This document shows, piece after piece, positions 1-12,162 of a DNA stretch of 64,000 bases. The number at the start of each line of letters is the position of its first letter. Position 1 is the stretch's first letter. The notes beneath the pieces were generated by a model, which had not been told where the DNA came from, made no database searches, and was given only the letters and a program-made list of their open reading frames with translations. The position numbers were made by a program, and so were the translations under genes. The stretch covers positions 82,345,501 to 82,409,500 of the forward strand of contig NC_088915.1 of NCBI RefSeq assembly GCF_963576675.1, written 5' to 3'. The stretch is from Euphorbia lathyris. Taxonomy: Eukaryota; Streptophyta; Magnoliopsida; Malpighiales; Euphorbiaceae.

Positions 1-769
1 AAAACTGCAACATCCTCTATATTTACTTTACCGGCATAATATTTTCCACTATAGGCATTTAACTAATTAGATATCCGAGTTTAAATTGTGAAATATAAAG
101 CTGACAATTATTTTATATATATGTAGTTCAATTTTACACTTAATTTGATGAGTCAACTTTGGATACATGCTTAAAATAAAAATTTATTATAGGGATAAGG
201 TCGAAAATACCTCTAACATTGACAGTTAATAGCAATTTTACTCTTAATATCTAAATGATTCAATTTTTAATTCTAACGTTGACGGTCAGAATCAATTTTA
301 AGTGTAATATTAACAAGAGATCAATTACTTTGTGAAAATAATTTATCAAACTATTTTATTAATATGAATCTTGTCAATTCCATTATAGATGTGCATTATT
401 TTATCGTTTATCATTATACAAGTTGAAAAAAAAAATTAAAAATTATATTGTTTTATGTAAAAAATAAAATAAAAAAATTGTGTTTAATTTAAAACTATTA
501 ATCTTAAATTCTATTATAAAATTACAAAAAGTACAAAAAAAAAAAAAATAGAATCAACTAAAATAAAACTCATATTTAACCCATTTTCGATGATAATTTA
601 TCGGATTTGTTGAGAAAAAAAGATGTAAACCGATTTAGTGTTTGTTTGTTTCCATTTTTCGGAAATAATTTGTATCTTTTAATTCTAAAAAGAAAATAAG
701 AAGTGCTTGATAAAAAATTTAAAACAGGTGCTTTTAGCAAATAAAGATCAACTAATATCTCCGACATAT

Positions 770-1516
770 AACTGCTTCAACTTAGACAATGTTCTTGAAT
801 GGATTAAACAATTGGATAGATCTTGCCCAACTATCATCAGACAAATATTGTTCACTCATATATTGGCACACAACTTTTCATTTCTTCCCAATCGTAATGC
901 CAAATTTTTTTTAAAAGAGAACATCCTACAAGGAAATAAGTCGAAATGTTAAAATAAAATTATCATATCACTGGAAAAGAAATGATAGAAAACTCATTAG
1001 AACAAATTGTTTTAACATCCTACAATAGTTTCTCATTAATGCATAATATTAAAATTGTTGAATATGTGAAACTAATTTGAAATTGTTGAATATGTGTATA
1101 ACACTTACCTGAAACTTAAGCCCTTGCTCTCCATTATGGTCAAGACAATAGCTTGTCATTATTCCCATTGTTTCCAAATAGATTAGTATCATTGCATTTT
1201 TATTGGTCTCTAGTTCAAGCAATATCGAAGTTCCCCCAAATATAACGCTAGTTTCAGCATTTAAAATATAAAAACGGTGGAGAATATCTATAACACTTTG
1301 ATCTACCTTTAGAACACCATCATGTCAGCGGAAATTTTGTCTTAAGAACGAAGCACTAATTGTCCCATCTAGCATCATCAGAAATTTAATAAAAGTTATC
1401 ACAAGAGGGTACGAATTTGGAGGAACACCAACGAACGAATCAGGGATATCCTTAAATCCTGCAACATCCTCTATATTTACTGTACCAGCATAATATTTTC
1501 CACAAGACGCATTTAA
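770..1516 (-). pseudogene. UvrD/TRANK1-like helicase pseudo-exons, array unit 1
   Basis: Exon X (1109-1516) reads, on the minus strand, GKYYAGTVNIEDVAGFKDIP, then SYPLVITFIKFLMMLDGT, then FLRQNFR, a TGA stop, HDGVLKVDQSVIDIL, and ends KFQ at a GT donor. From memory, plant TRANK1-like proteins carry 'SYPLVITFxKFLxMLDGT', 'LSQNFRTHxGVLKLAQSVIDLL' (SF1 motif IV) and 'ALVLTIVECKGLEFQ' (motif V). A one-base shift restores LVLTIMESKGLSFQ in sister units. MLDGT is joined directly to QNFR, so the Walker B region between them has been lost. Exon Y (770-912) is the following exon, much decayed. Not functional: stops, frameshifts and deletions. The family call rests on several motifs in the right order. 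Confidence 0.75.
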
Positions 1517-1562
1517 CTAATTAAATATCCGAGTTTAAATCATGAAATGTAAAGATGACAAT

Positions 1563-1567
<5 letters not shown>

Positions 1568-1616
<49 letters not shown>
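1568..1616. repeat. (AT)n microsatellite
   Basis: About 49 bp of pure AT dinucleotide, at the position every array unit uses for its AT tract. The neighbouring MULE inserted into this tract: AT repeats flank it on both sides (5408 onward), which hides its target duplication. Confidence 0.95.
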
Positions 1617-1618
<2 letters not shown>

Positions 1619-1825
1619 GTAAATTCCAAAAAAAAAAACCTGTGGTTTGATGTAGTTCCAAAAAAACCCTTTTGGTTTGTTATTACAAAAAAAGGACTGT
1701 GTTTTACGCCGTTACAAGAATTATAGAATTGGAGAAAACGCCGTTTAATTTAGTGACGTGGCAAAGGGTAGATTTGTCTGAAATTGTTGGGAGACCTATA
1801 TAAGCTCCAGAACTTGTTCTTCTTT
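1617..1825 (+). repeat. Left TIR of the MULE
   Basis: Pairs in inverted orientation with 5222-5407. The 'acgtggcaaagggtagattt' stretch is matched exactly as its reverse complement near 5280-5300. It ends just past the TATA box, in the leader of the GRF gene. Confidence 0.9.
1797..1802 (+). promoter_or_regulatory. TATA box in left TIR
   Basis: CCTATATAAGC lies about 215 bp upstream of the ATG at 2014. The mirror copy in the right TIR (5254-5259, minus strand) sits upstream of the transposase gene, so both genes appear to use TIR-borne promoters. Confidence 0.6.
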
Positions 1826-2013
1826 CCCCAATTTTCTACTTCTTCTCAATTTCTTCGTTCGTTCGAAAACCTAAAATCCAAATTCCTTCAAATCATGTTG
1901 AGTAATTAACATGTTCGTGATTCTCTTGATGTTTCGAATGTAAACCCTAAGATTTGGAGTTCCAATTTCGCCTAATTCGTGTAGAATTGACTGAACCCTA
2001 AAAGCTTGAAGAG

Positions 2014-2496
2014 ATGAGTTCATCGAATTCATCCAATTCTCAAATTTCATTGGGCCAGTGGCATGAATCATATTGCTTATGTGGGATTAGAGCTCCAATC
2101 CGCCGAGCATCAACAAAGTTAAACAATGGAAGGAGGTTCGTTGGTTGTGCGAAATATCCTGATCGAGCTGCTTGTCGTTATTTTGAGTGGATTGATCCTG
2201 ATGATTTAGAAGTTTGTCGTGCTCGCCTAGATGAACTCGAGATGGAGTTACGGTCTATTTCTGAGGGTAAGAAAAAGGTAGAGATGGAACTGTTGCAGGA
2301 GAAGGAAGAAAATGAAAGACTGAGAAAGGAACTGTTGCAAGAGAACGAAGAAAATAGAAGATTGAAATCAGAAAATGGGTGTTTAAAGAAGAAATTAATT
2401 GTTATTGTGATTGTAGTGATAATTGGATTGATTGTGATGATGATTACCAGTATAGATAATGATAGTAGGGTAGATGGTAGATTTGGGTTGCCTTAG
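2014..2496 (+). CDS. GRF-type zinc finger / coiled-coil / membrane-anchor protein carried by the MULE
   Basis: A 160-residue intact frame. Residues 18-61 form a GRF-type zinc finger: Cys21-x-Cys23-Gly, then RRFVGC with Cys45, then Cys54 followed by YFEW. GRF fingers bind nucleic acid in topoisomerase III and APE2, but the role of these short plant versions (the 'At4g04775-like' group) is unknown. Residues 63-126 are charged heptad-like coiled coil with repeated ELLQEKEEN/ELLQENEEN. Residues 128-145 are a run of Ile/Val fitting one membrane span, leaving a short tail. The ATG at 2014 lies about 215 bp after the TIR TATA box and is the first ATG before the finger. The gene is tail-to-tail with the transposase remnant. 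Being intact beside a ruined transposase suggests it degenerated later or is a recent arrival. I infer that the protein would be tethered to a membrane with the finger facing the cytosol. Confidence 0.8.
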   Translation: MSSSNSSNSQISLGQWHESYCLCGIRAPIRRASTKLNNGRRFVGCAKYPDRAACRYFEWIDPDDLEVCRARLDELEMELRSISEGKKKVEMELLQEKEENERLRKELLQENEENRRLKSENGCLKKKLIVIVIVVIIGLIVMMITSIDNDSRVDGRFGLP

Positions 2497-2722
2497 TGGT
2501 AGGCAAACTACACTGTGTAGTTCTCACTGTATTGCCATTTACCTGTTTGTGTAAATGCTTGTGTGAAAAATGAAGCTGGATTGAAATGCAACTTATTGGC
2601 TTGTGTTAATTGTTACCCAAGTTCATTGGCTTGTAATTTTGTGCAACTTATTTACTTGTAATTTTGTGCAACTTATTGGCCTATGATTTTGTGCAATTTA
2701 ATCAGTTTTAAATGCTGGGTTG

Positions 2723-4638
2723 TTACTTGTTCTTACACAAAAATGTTAACAAGTTCATGTCACAATATATGTAAATTGCGTCACACTTGGTTCTAGGGTC
2801 GAAGTGACTCCTTGCCCATGTGTGAGGATCATGGTCCATCACCCATTGATGAGCCGCAGGGTCAAATGCTTTTAGTTTCTCCACATGATTCTCCCATAAC
2901 TTGATAGTACCAGCTGATGCAGCCTGCCATAAATGGTCTTTGTATTCAACCCCTTTGAATCTCATTTTCATGTTCTCGTACATGTGCTTGACATAGAAAC
3001 GATGTTCCACATCTGGCATTAGCTCCTTCATAGCTTGCACCAGCCCTTATAAAATAAGAACAAACCATCATTAGTCAATTATGAATTAACATTAACAAGT
3101 CAGTGCATTGTAGTCTACATTAGGTGTTGCTCCCTCATCATCGGAACCTTGCAAGCTTCTTAACTCATCATCTAAGTCAGGAGCAGCCTCATTGAACTGA
3201 AATTCTACCTCCCTCCTGTTTGAATTGTGATTGCCACCCTCATTATGCATTTCTCTATTAGGGACATTACTTGTACCTATATTTGGAATTTCATTGAACA
3301 AATTACCTTCACTATCTAATGACACATCCGCACTATCTGAGTTCTCAAACCCTAAATCAACTTCAAAATCACTATCTTCACTATCCTCACCATCACTGTC
3401 ATCACCATCATTGTCCTCCTCACCATCATTGTCCTCATCAGTACTGTCACCACTTTCCTCACCACTATCCTCACCACCACTTCACCACCACTTTCCTCAC
3501 CACTTTCTTCCCCCATACCTTCTCCCATATCATTGTCAACAAAACATTCTTGAACAATTGTTTCATCTACTACATCCCAATCCATACCTATATCAAGCCC
3601 TACTGCTTCATCAAATATGTATCCTCCATCAGCACCAAACTCCTCTATTACTTCTTCTCTAGCTTCTACTGCTTCATCCATTGTTTCATTACCATCCCCA
3701 CCTACTTCTCCAACTAGCTCTACATCTTCCCCAACTAGCTCTACATCTTCCCCACCTACTTCCCCAACTAGCTCTACATCTTCCCCACATGCTTCCCCAA
3801 CTACTTCTTCTCCATCAACAACTGGTTCTCCACCAGCTACACCTACATTCACAATTCCTTCATCAACTCTTTCTCCTTCAGTCACAGATACACCATCAAC
3901 TGGGTCAACTCCATGCACTACTGCTTCATCACATACACCTCTTCCACCCTCACTATCTAATGACACATCATCACTTTCTGTGCTATCAAACCCTGAAACA
4001 AATTCAAAGTCACTATATTCACTATCCTCCCTATCATCACCTCCAGCCACACCTATATTCACATCCTCAACTTGGTGATCTCCATCCACACCTACATTCA
4101 CATCCTCAACTGGTTCGTCTCCATCCACACCTATTTCCTCAGCTAGTTATACTCCAACTCTATCATCAACTAGAGTTAAATCCTCTATCTCCCCTACCAT
4201 CACCAACTCAAGACCACCAACTCTAGAGCATAGGCTATTATCTGAGTTGGATGCATTGGACTCAGCTGGTGAATGTTCATCACCATCAACCAGATTGACA
4301 AAAACATCATCCCTAATCATTGACACGGGTATAGGTAGAGCTTCAAAATATACATCCCAAGTATCCCAATTGCTATTAGCATCTGCCACACTAAGACATG
4401 ATTTATCATCTACGATCTCCCAATAACTCCATTCACCTCTAAGTCCTATAACATGCATCCACATCCTACACCCACTTGTATACTTTAACTGCCTATAATA
4501 TTCTAACAATCTATAATAGCCTAAATAATCTTTGTCTAATGTAATCTCAGCTTCATCTCCCCCTAAATACTTCATGGAGTCATCAAATGAGGACCATTTG
4601 CCTCCATGGTGAAATACCAGGGTCACATATCCAGCCAT
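2723..4638 (-). pseudogene. Decayed MULE (MuDR-type) transposase gene
   Basis: Read from high to low coordinates. An ATG at 4638, directly after an AG acceptor, opens a PB1-like N-terminal domain (MAGYVTLVFHHGGKW, then WTYW-like 'GEWSYWEIV', then WDVYFEALPIP), which heads many plant MuDR transposases. Next comes a long acidic linker (4128-3352) with tandem VELVGEVGGED repeats near 3715-3790. A frameshift near 3480 leads to a further acidic segment (3325-3092). After a gap, 3040-2735 gives a post-core transposase piece: MKELMPDVEHRFYVKHMYEN, then the tryptophan-rich AAHQWVMDHDP and WARSHF. The catalytic Asp residues and the start of the core are absent, so the gene cannot make active transposase. 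It is probably transcribed from the right-TIR TATA box. Confidence 0.8.
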
Positions 4639-5221
4639 CTGCACCCCTTCATTCAACATACTAGCAAAAAGCAAACAAAACAATAATAAATAGCTATTTA
4701 ATGACCAACAAAACCATAATATCAAACCAACAAAAACCAAAAGACAACACTAATCGATAACTAGAAACAGAGATATGTATAAAATGACAAAGACGATAAT
4801 ATACACGACTCGATTGAACTAAAACACGATTACATGCAATATAACTGTTGATGATTAATATACCCAACAAAAAAACCACAAATCCGATTATTAATTGTAC
4901 AAAACAGAAAACCCTAACTTATTCAAACAAAACCCGAAACCAAGAACAGATGTAACATAAGAAAAAATCGATTCTTCCATGGATATGGTGAACTTACCTT
5001 GGCTGACACATAACCCCTTGGAGAGCCTTGAAATGTGGTTGCTCTACCCACTTCGAACAAGCGATTCTAACGTCTATCTAACTTCGTCGCTTAAGAAATC
5101 ACACACCTTCAGTAGTAGAAACGATGATCGAAGTGGTTAGGAATGAGTTCTTCATTAGCTGCCACTTCGTATTCCGATTTAGGAAAGCAATCAATACAAC
5201 TGAAATATGAAAAGTCACTGA

Positions 5222-5407
5222 AGATAAACTCTGTTAGAACAAGTTCTGAAGCTTATATAGGTCTCCCAACAATTTCGGACAAATCTACCCTTTGCCACGT
5301 CACTAAGTTAAATGACGTTTTCTCCAATTCTGTAATTCTTGTAACGGCGTAAAACACAGTCCTTTTTTTGTAATAACAAACCACAAGAGTTTTTTTGGAA
5401 TTTATCC
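5222..5407 (-). repeat. Right TIR of the MULE, with TATA box at 5254-5259
   Basis: Inverted partner of 1617-1825. It carries the mirrored TATATA and 'aagcttcagaacttgttc' against 'aagctccagaacttgttc' on the left. Differences are few, so the element is not ancient. Confidence 0.9.
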
Positions 5408-5761
5408 TATATATATATACATACATACACACACATATATATATATATATATATAGTTCTATTTTACACGTAATTTGATGAGTTGACTTTGGATACATGC
5501 TTAGAATAATGATACATGCTTAGAATAAAAATTTATTATAGGGATAAAGTGGAAAAATGTCTCCAACGTTGAAAGTTAATAGCAATTTTACTCTTAACAT
5601 CTAAAATGATGCAATTTTTAATTCTAACGTTGACGGCCAGTATCAATTTTAAGTGTAACATTAACAAGAGATTAATTAATTTGTGAAAATAATTTATCAA
5701 AATGTTTTATTAATATGAATCTTGTCATTTCCATTATATATGTGCATTATTTTATCGTTAA

Positions 5762-6116
5762 ACATTCCTATTGTTTCCAAACAGAGTGCTAATTGCATTT
5801 TTATCCGTCTCTGGTTCAAGCAATATTGATGTTCCCCAAAATATGAGGCTAGTTTCAGCATTTAAAATATAAAAAACGGTAAAGAATATCTATAACACTT
5901 TGAGCTAGCGTTAGAAAATCATCATGTGTGCGGAAGTTGTCTTAAGAATGAAAGACCAATTGTCCTATGAAGCTTAATCAGAAATTTAATAAAAGTTATC
6001 ATAAGAGGGTACGAATTTGGAGGAACATCAAAGAATAAATCATGGATATCCTTCAAAACTGCAACAACCTTTGTATTTACTGTACCGGCGGAATATTTTC
6101 CACCAGAGGCATTTAA
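5762..6116 (-). pseudogene. Helicase pseudo-exon X, array unit 2 (short unit)
   Basis: Only exon X is present. It joins directly at 'ttatcgttaaacattcc' to the 'cttaatttgatgag' part of the unit, so about 800 bp including exon Y were lost. The exon still reads toward an AG acceptor at 'ttagttaaatg' on the minus strand. Confidence 0.65.
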
Positions 6117-6844
6117 CTAATTATATATATGAGTTTAAATCGTCAAATATAAAGATGACAATTAGTTTATATATATATATAGTCCAATTGTACACTTAAT
6201 TTGATGAGTCAACTTTGGATACAAGGTTAGAATAATGATACATGCTTAGAATAAAAATTTATTATAGGGATAAGATGGAAAAATATATTTATCATTGACA
6301 ATTAATAACAATTTTACTCTTAACATCTAAAATGATGTAATTTTTAATTCTAACGTTGACGGTCAGAATCAATTTTAACTGTAACATTAACAAGAGATCA
6401 ATTAATTTATGAAAATAATTTATCAAACTATTTTATTAATATGAATATGTTCATTTCTATAATATATGTGCATTATTTTATCCTTAATAATCATAAAAGT
6501 TGAAAAAAATATAAAAATTATACTGTTTTATGTAAAAAAATCCAAAAATTGTGTTGTTTTTAAAAATGTTAATCTTAAATTCTATTATAAAATTATAAAA
6601 ATTACAAAAAAAAAAGAATCAACTAAAATAAAATCTAGATTTAACCTATTTTCGATGACACTTTATCGGATTTGTTGAGAGAAAAAAATAGATGTAAACA
6701 GATTTAGTGTATGTTTGTTTCTATTTTTCGGAATAAATTCTTGTCTTTTAATTCTAAAAAGAAAATAAGAAGTGTTTGATAAAATTTTGAAACAGCTGTT
6801 TTTAGCAAATAAAAATCAAGTAATATATGCGACATTTAATTGTT

Positions 6845-7641
6845 TCAACTCAGAACACCATACATTATTCTTAGATGGATTAAAGAATGGAAAAGATCGT
6901 GCCCTGCTATCATCAGACAAAGGTTGTTCACTCATGTATTGACACACCACTCTCCATTTCTTCCTCAATGATGATGTGCTAAATGTTTTGTAAAAGAGAA
7001 CATCTTACAAGGAAATAAGTCGAAAGGTTAAAATAAAATTTTCATACAATTGGGAAAGAAATGATAGAATTAGACAAGAAAACAACTTATTAATACAAAT
7101 TGTTTTAACATCTTACAATAGTTTCTCATTAATGCATAATATTAAGATTGTTGAATATGTGTGAAGCTAATTTGAAATTTGAGACAAAAAGATCAATAAT
7201 TATACTAGGAAGTAGCCAACAACTAGTATATCTAGAAATTTCACACAATAATTAGAAAAGTGATGTATATAACACTGACCTGAAACTCAAACGCTTACTC
7301 TCCATTATGGTTGAGATAAGAGCTTGTGAATATTCTCATTGTTTCCAAATAAAGTAGTAATTGCATTTTTATCAGTATTTGGTTCAAGCAATATCCAAGT
7401 TCCCCTAAATATGAGGCTAGTTTCAGCACTAAAAATATAAAAAATGGTGGAGAATATCTATAACACTTTGAGCTAGCTTTAGAACACCATCATGTGTGCG
7501 GAAGTTCTATCTTAAGAACGAAGCACCAATTGTCCCATCAAGCATCCTCGGAAATTCAATAAAAGTTATCACAAGAGGGTACAAATATGGATGAACACCA
7601 ACGAATGAATCGGGGATAGCCTTGAATCCGGCAACATCCAA
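6845..7641 (-). pseudogene. Helicase pseudo-exons X and Y, array unit 3
   Basis: Exon X spans 7280-7641, is cut off at its 5' side at 'ggcaacatcc', and keeps the donor 'cag|gtcagtg'. Exon Y spans about 6845-6990 and contains the QYMSEQ/WRVV-type segment. The truncation joins the A-rich start of unit 4, leaving unit 4 without its leading MITE-like block. Confidence 0.65.
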
Positions 7642-7937
7642 AAATTATGTTGAATTTAAAAATATTAATCTTAAATTTTATTATAAAATTACAAAAATTA
7701 CAAAAAAAAAAGAATCAACAAAAATAAAATCCAGATTTAACCCACTTTTGATGATAATTTATCAAATTTGTTGAGAGAAAAAAATAGATGTAAACAGATT
7801 TAGTGTCCGTTTGTTTCCAGTTTTCGGAACAAATTCTTGTTTTTTAATTCTAAAAGGAAAATAAGAAGTGTTTGATAAAATTTTGAAATAGCTGCTTTTA
7901 GCAAATAAAAATCAACTAATATCTGCGACATTTAACT

Positions 7938-8778
7938 GCTTCAACTCAGAACACCAGACATTATTCTTGGATGGATTAAAGAAATTTGAAAGATCGTGTC
8001 ATGCTATCATCAGGCAAAGGTTGTCCACTTATGTATTGACACACAACTCTCCATTTCTTCCCAATTGTGATGTGCCAAAAAAATTGTAAAAGAGAACATT
8101 CTACAAGGAAATAAGTCGAAAGGTTAAAATAAAATTACCATGTTATTGGGAAAGAAATGATAGAATTAGACAAGAAAACAACTCATTAGTGAAAATTGTC
8201 TTAACATCCTATAATAGTTTCTCAATAATGCATAATATTAAGATTGTTGAATATGTGAAACTTTGAAATTTGAGACAAAAAGATCAATAATTATACCAGC
8301 AAGCAGCCAACAGCTAGTTTATTTATAAATTTAACACAACAAAATTAGCAAGAGAATGAACTAACACTAACCTGAAACTCAAGCCCTTGCTCTTCACTAT
8401 GGTCAGGACAAGAACTTGTCAACATTCCTATTGTTTCCAAACAGAGTGGTAATTGCACTTTTATGAGTCTCTAGTTCAAGCAATATGGAAGTTCCCCCAA
8501 ATATGAGGCTAGTTTCAGCACATAAAATATAATAAATGTTAGAGAATATCTGTAACACTTTGAGCTAGCTTTAGAACATCATCATGTGTGCCAAGGTTTT
8601 GTCTTAAGAACGAAACACCAATTATCTCATCAAGCATCATCAGAATTTAATAAAAGTTATCACAAGAGGGTACGAATTTGGAGGAACACCAACGAATGAA
8701 TCAGAGATATCCTTGAATCCTGCAACATCCTTTATATTTACTGTACTGGCGGAATATTTTCCACCAGAGGCATTTTAA
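7938..8778 (-). pseudogene. Helicase pseudo-exons X and Y, array unit 4
   Basis: In exon X (8372-8778) the minus strand reads LKLAQSVIDIL, closest of the array units to the family's LAQSVIDLL. At exon Y (7938-8086) NFFGTSQLG is followed, after a one-base shift, by KKWRVVCQYMSEQ. This parallels the family's 'NFFGSSPL..WRVVYEYMKEQ' just downstream of motif V. Confidence 0.75.
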
Positions 8779-8824
8779 CTAATTAGATATCTGAGTTTAA
8801 ATCGTGAAATGTAAAGATTACAAT

Positions 8825-8827
<3 letters not shown>

Positions 8828-8877
<50 letters not shown>
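8828..8877. repeat. (AT)n microsatellite
   Basis: About 50 bp at the unit 4/5 boundary. Equivalent tracts lie at 10403-10461, 11980-12011, 13700-13722 and 20238-20279. Lengths differ from unit to unit. Confidence 0.95.
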
Positions 8878-8880
<3 letters not shown>

Positions 8881-9517
8881 CAATTTTATATTTAATTTGA
8901 TGAGTAAACTTTGAATACATGCTTAGAATAAAAATTTATTATAGGAATAAGGTGGAAAAATATTTCCAACGTTGACAGTTCATAGCAATTTTACTCTTAA
9001 CATCTAAAATGATGCAATTTTTAATTCTAACGTTGACGGTCAGAATGAATTTTAAATGTAACATGACAAGAGATCAATTAATTTGTAAAAATAATTTATC
9101 AAACTATTTTATTAATATGAATCTTGTCAATTTCATAATATATTTGCATTATTTTATCGTTTATCATTATACAAGTGGAAAAAAATTTAAAAGTATATTG
9201 TTTTATGTAAAAAAAATAAAAAAATCCAAAATTTGTCTTATTTTTAAAAATGTTAAAAAAATCAAAAATTGTGTTGAATTTAAAAATATTAATCTTTAAA
9301 TTCTATTATAAAATTATAAAAAAAATAGAATCAATTAAAATAAAATCCATATTTAACCATATTTTTTATGATAATTTATTGGATTTGTTAAGAAAAAAAA
9401 TTTCGGAACAAATTCTTGTCTTTTGATTCTAAAAACAAAATAAGAAATGGTTGATAAAATTTTGAAACAGCTGCTTTTAGCAAATAAAAATCAACCAATA
9501 TCTATGACATATAACTT

Positions 9518-10366
9518 CTTCAATTCAGAATACCAGACATCGTTCTTGGATGAATTAAAGAATAGAAAAAAAAATCGCGCCCTGCTATCATCAAGTAAAG
9601 GTTGTTCACTCATGTATTGACACAGAACTCTCCATTTCTTCCTCGATGGTGATGTGCTAAAATATTTGAAAAAAGAACATCCTACAACGAAATAAGTCGG
9701 AAGGTTAATATAAAATTATAATGCAATTGGGAAAGAAATGATAGAATTGGATAAGAAAACAATTTATATTAGTGAAAATTGTTTTAACATCCTAAAATAG
9801 TTTCTCATTAATTTATAATATTAAGATTGTTGAATATATGTGAAGCTATTTTGAAATTTGAGATAAAAGATTAATGATTATACTCGCAAGCAGTCAACAA
9901 CTAGTATATCTAGAAATTTAACACAACAACTAGTATATCTAGAAATTTAACACAACAACTTGAAACTCAAGCCTTTGCTATCCATTATGGTTAAGAGAAG
10001 AGTTTGTCAATATTCACATTGTTTCCAAATAGAGTGAGAATTGCATTTTTATTAGTCTCCGGTTCAAGCAATATCGAAGTTTCCCCAAATATGAGGCTAC
10101 TTTCAGTACTTCAAGTATAAAAAATGGTGGAGAATATCTATAACACTTTGAGCCAGCTTTAGTATACCATCATATGTGCAAAAGTTTTGTCTTAAGAACA
10201 AAGCATCAATTGTCACATCAAGCATTATCAGAAATTTCACAAAAGTTATCACAAGAGGATACGAATTTGGAGGAACACCAACGAATGAATCGAGGATATC
10301 CTTGAATCAAGTAAAATCCTCTATATTTACTTTACCAACATAATATTTTTCACGAGAGGCATTTAA
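9518..10366 (-). pseudogene. Helicase pseudo-exons X and Y, array unit 5
   Basis: Exon X is at 9960-10366 and exon Y at about 9518-9668. The donor has changed from 'ac' to 'at' on the plus strand, so the splice site is lost. A local duplication 'aactagtatatctagaaatttaacac' sits beside the exon at about 9898-9958. Confidence 0.65.
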
Positions 10367-10402
10367 CTAATTAAATATTTGAGTTCAAATCTTTAAATGT
10401 AA

Positions 10403-10409
10403 AGAAAAC

Positions 10410-10461
<52 letters not shown>
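10403..10461. repeat. (AT)n microsatellite
   Basis: About 58 bp of uninterrupted AT, the longest tract in the array. Confidence 0.95.
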
Positions 10462-10465
<4 letters not shown>

Positions 10466-11092
10466 CAATTGTACACTTAATTTGATAAATCAACTTTGGA
10501 TACGTGCTTAGAATAATGATACATGCTTAGAATAAAAATTAATTACAGGAATAAGTTGAAAAAATATCTCCAACATTGACAGTTAATAGCAATTTTTAAT
10601 TCTAACATTGACGGTCAGAATCAATTTTAAGTGTAACATGACAATAGATCAATTAATTTGTAAAAATAATTTATTAAACTATTTTATTAATATGAATCTT
10701 TTCAATTCCATAATATATTTGCATTATTTTATCGTTTATCATTATACAAGTGGAAAAAAATTTAAAAGTATATTGTTTTATGTAAAAAAATAAAATAAAA
10801 ATCCAAAATTTGTCTTATTTTTAAAAATGTTAAAAAAATCAAAAATTGTGTAAAATTTAAAAATATAAATCTTTAAATCCTATTATAAAATTATAAAAAA
10901 AATAGAATCAATTAAAATAAAATCCATATTTAACCCCATTTTTTATGATAATTTATCAGATTTGTTAAGAAAAAAAATTTCGGAACAAATTCTTGTCTTT
11001 TAATTCTAAAAAGAAAATAAGAAATGGTTGATAAAATTTTGAAACAACTACTTTTAGCAAATAAAAATCAACCAATATCTATGACATAACTT

Positions 11093-11938
11093 CTTCAACT
11101 CAGAATACCAGACATCGTTCTTGGATGAATTAAAGAATGGAAAAAAAAATTGTGCCCTGCTATCATCAAGTAAATGTTGTTCACTCATGTATTGACACAC
11201 AACTCTCCATTTCTTCCTCGATGGTGATGTGCTAAAATATTTGAAAAAAGAACATCCTACAAGGAAATAAGTCGGAAGGTTAAAATAAAATTATCATGCA
11301 ATTGGGAAAGAAATGATAGAATTGGATAAAAAAACAATTTATATTAGTGTAAATTGTTTTAACATCCTACAACAGTTTCTCATTAATTTATAATATTAAG
11401 ATTGTTGAATATATGTGAAGCTATTTTGAAATTTGAGATAAAAGATTAATGATTATACTCGCAAGCAGCCAACAATTAGTATATCTAGAAATTTAAACAA
11501 CAACTAGAAAAGTTGTGTATATAACACTGACTTGAAACTCAAGCCCTTGCTCTCCATTATGGTCAAGAGAAGAGTTTGTCAATATTCACATTGTTTCCAA
11601 ATAGAGTGATAATTGCATTTTTATTAGTCTCCGATTCAAGCAATATCGAAATTTCCCCAAATATGAGGCTACTTTCAGTACTTAAAGTATAAAAAACGGT
11701 GGAGAATATCTATAACACTTTGAGCCAGCTTTAATACACCATCATATGTGCAAAAGTTTTGTCTTAAGAACAAAGCATCAGTTGTCACATCAAGTATTAT
11801 CAGAAATTTCACAAAAGTTATCACAAGAGGATACGAATTTGGAGGAACACCAACGAATGAATCGAGGATATCCTTGAATCATGTAAAATCCTCTATATTT
11901 ACTTTACCGACATAATATTTTCCACGAGAGGCATTTAA
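11093..11938 (-). pseudogene. Helicase pseudo-exons X and Y, array unit 6
   Basis: Exon X is at 11532-11938 and exon Y at about 11093-11238. By eye the sequence from about 11100 to 11990 is nearly identical to 12810-13700 in unit 7, including shared private changes such as 'aatttaaacaacaactag'. Confidence 0.65.
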
Positions 11939-12011
11939 CTAATTAAATATTTGAGTTCAAATCGTGAAATGTAAAGATGACAATTATATATATATATATA
12001 TATATATATAT

Positions 12012-12162
12012 GGTAAAGGCTATGCTTACTTTGTTTTTGACAAAGTAAGCCTTACTTTGTGTGTTTTTACCATTGGATGAATTTTATACTCCATCATCCA
12101 ATGGTGAAAACACACAAAGTAATGATACTTTGTCAAAAACAAAGTAACCATAGAAGGCACCC
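12012..12162. mobile_element. Hairpin MITE, first copy
   Basis: A 151-bp near-complete inverted repeat: 'ttactttgtttttgacaaag' on the left is mirrored near 12123-12144. The loop area is 'ccattggatga...tcatccaatgg'. It replaces the 'agttcaattgtaca' normally found at this point of the unit. It has no coding content. Confidence 0.85.

Larger units (their letters stand above)
1617..5407. mobile_element. Mutator-like element with long TIRs and two convergent genes
   Basis: The left end starts GGGTAAATTCCAAAAAA and the right end closes TTTTTTTGGAATTTATCC. The inverted similarity extends about 190-200 bp inwards and includes the stretch 'acgccgttacaagaatt' and a TATA box. The 3.8-kb interior has a plus-strand GRF-zinc-finger gene near the left TIR and a decayed transposase gene transcribed from the right TIR. 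This is the tail-to-tail layout known from MuDR. The 8-10 bp target duplication expected of MULEs cannot be told apart because both flanks are (AT)n. The element is non-autonomous, since the transposase catalytic core is missing. Confidence 0.9.

Noticed and set aside
3231..4226. Plus-strand frames rich in Ser/Pro and His
   Set aside because: Antisense shadow of the acidic Glu/Val/Gly-rich linker of the transposase gene on the minus strand.
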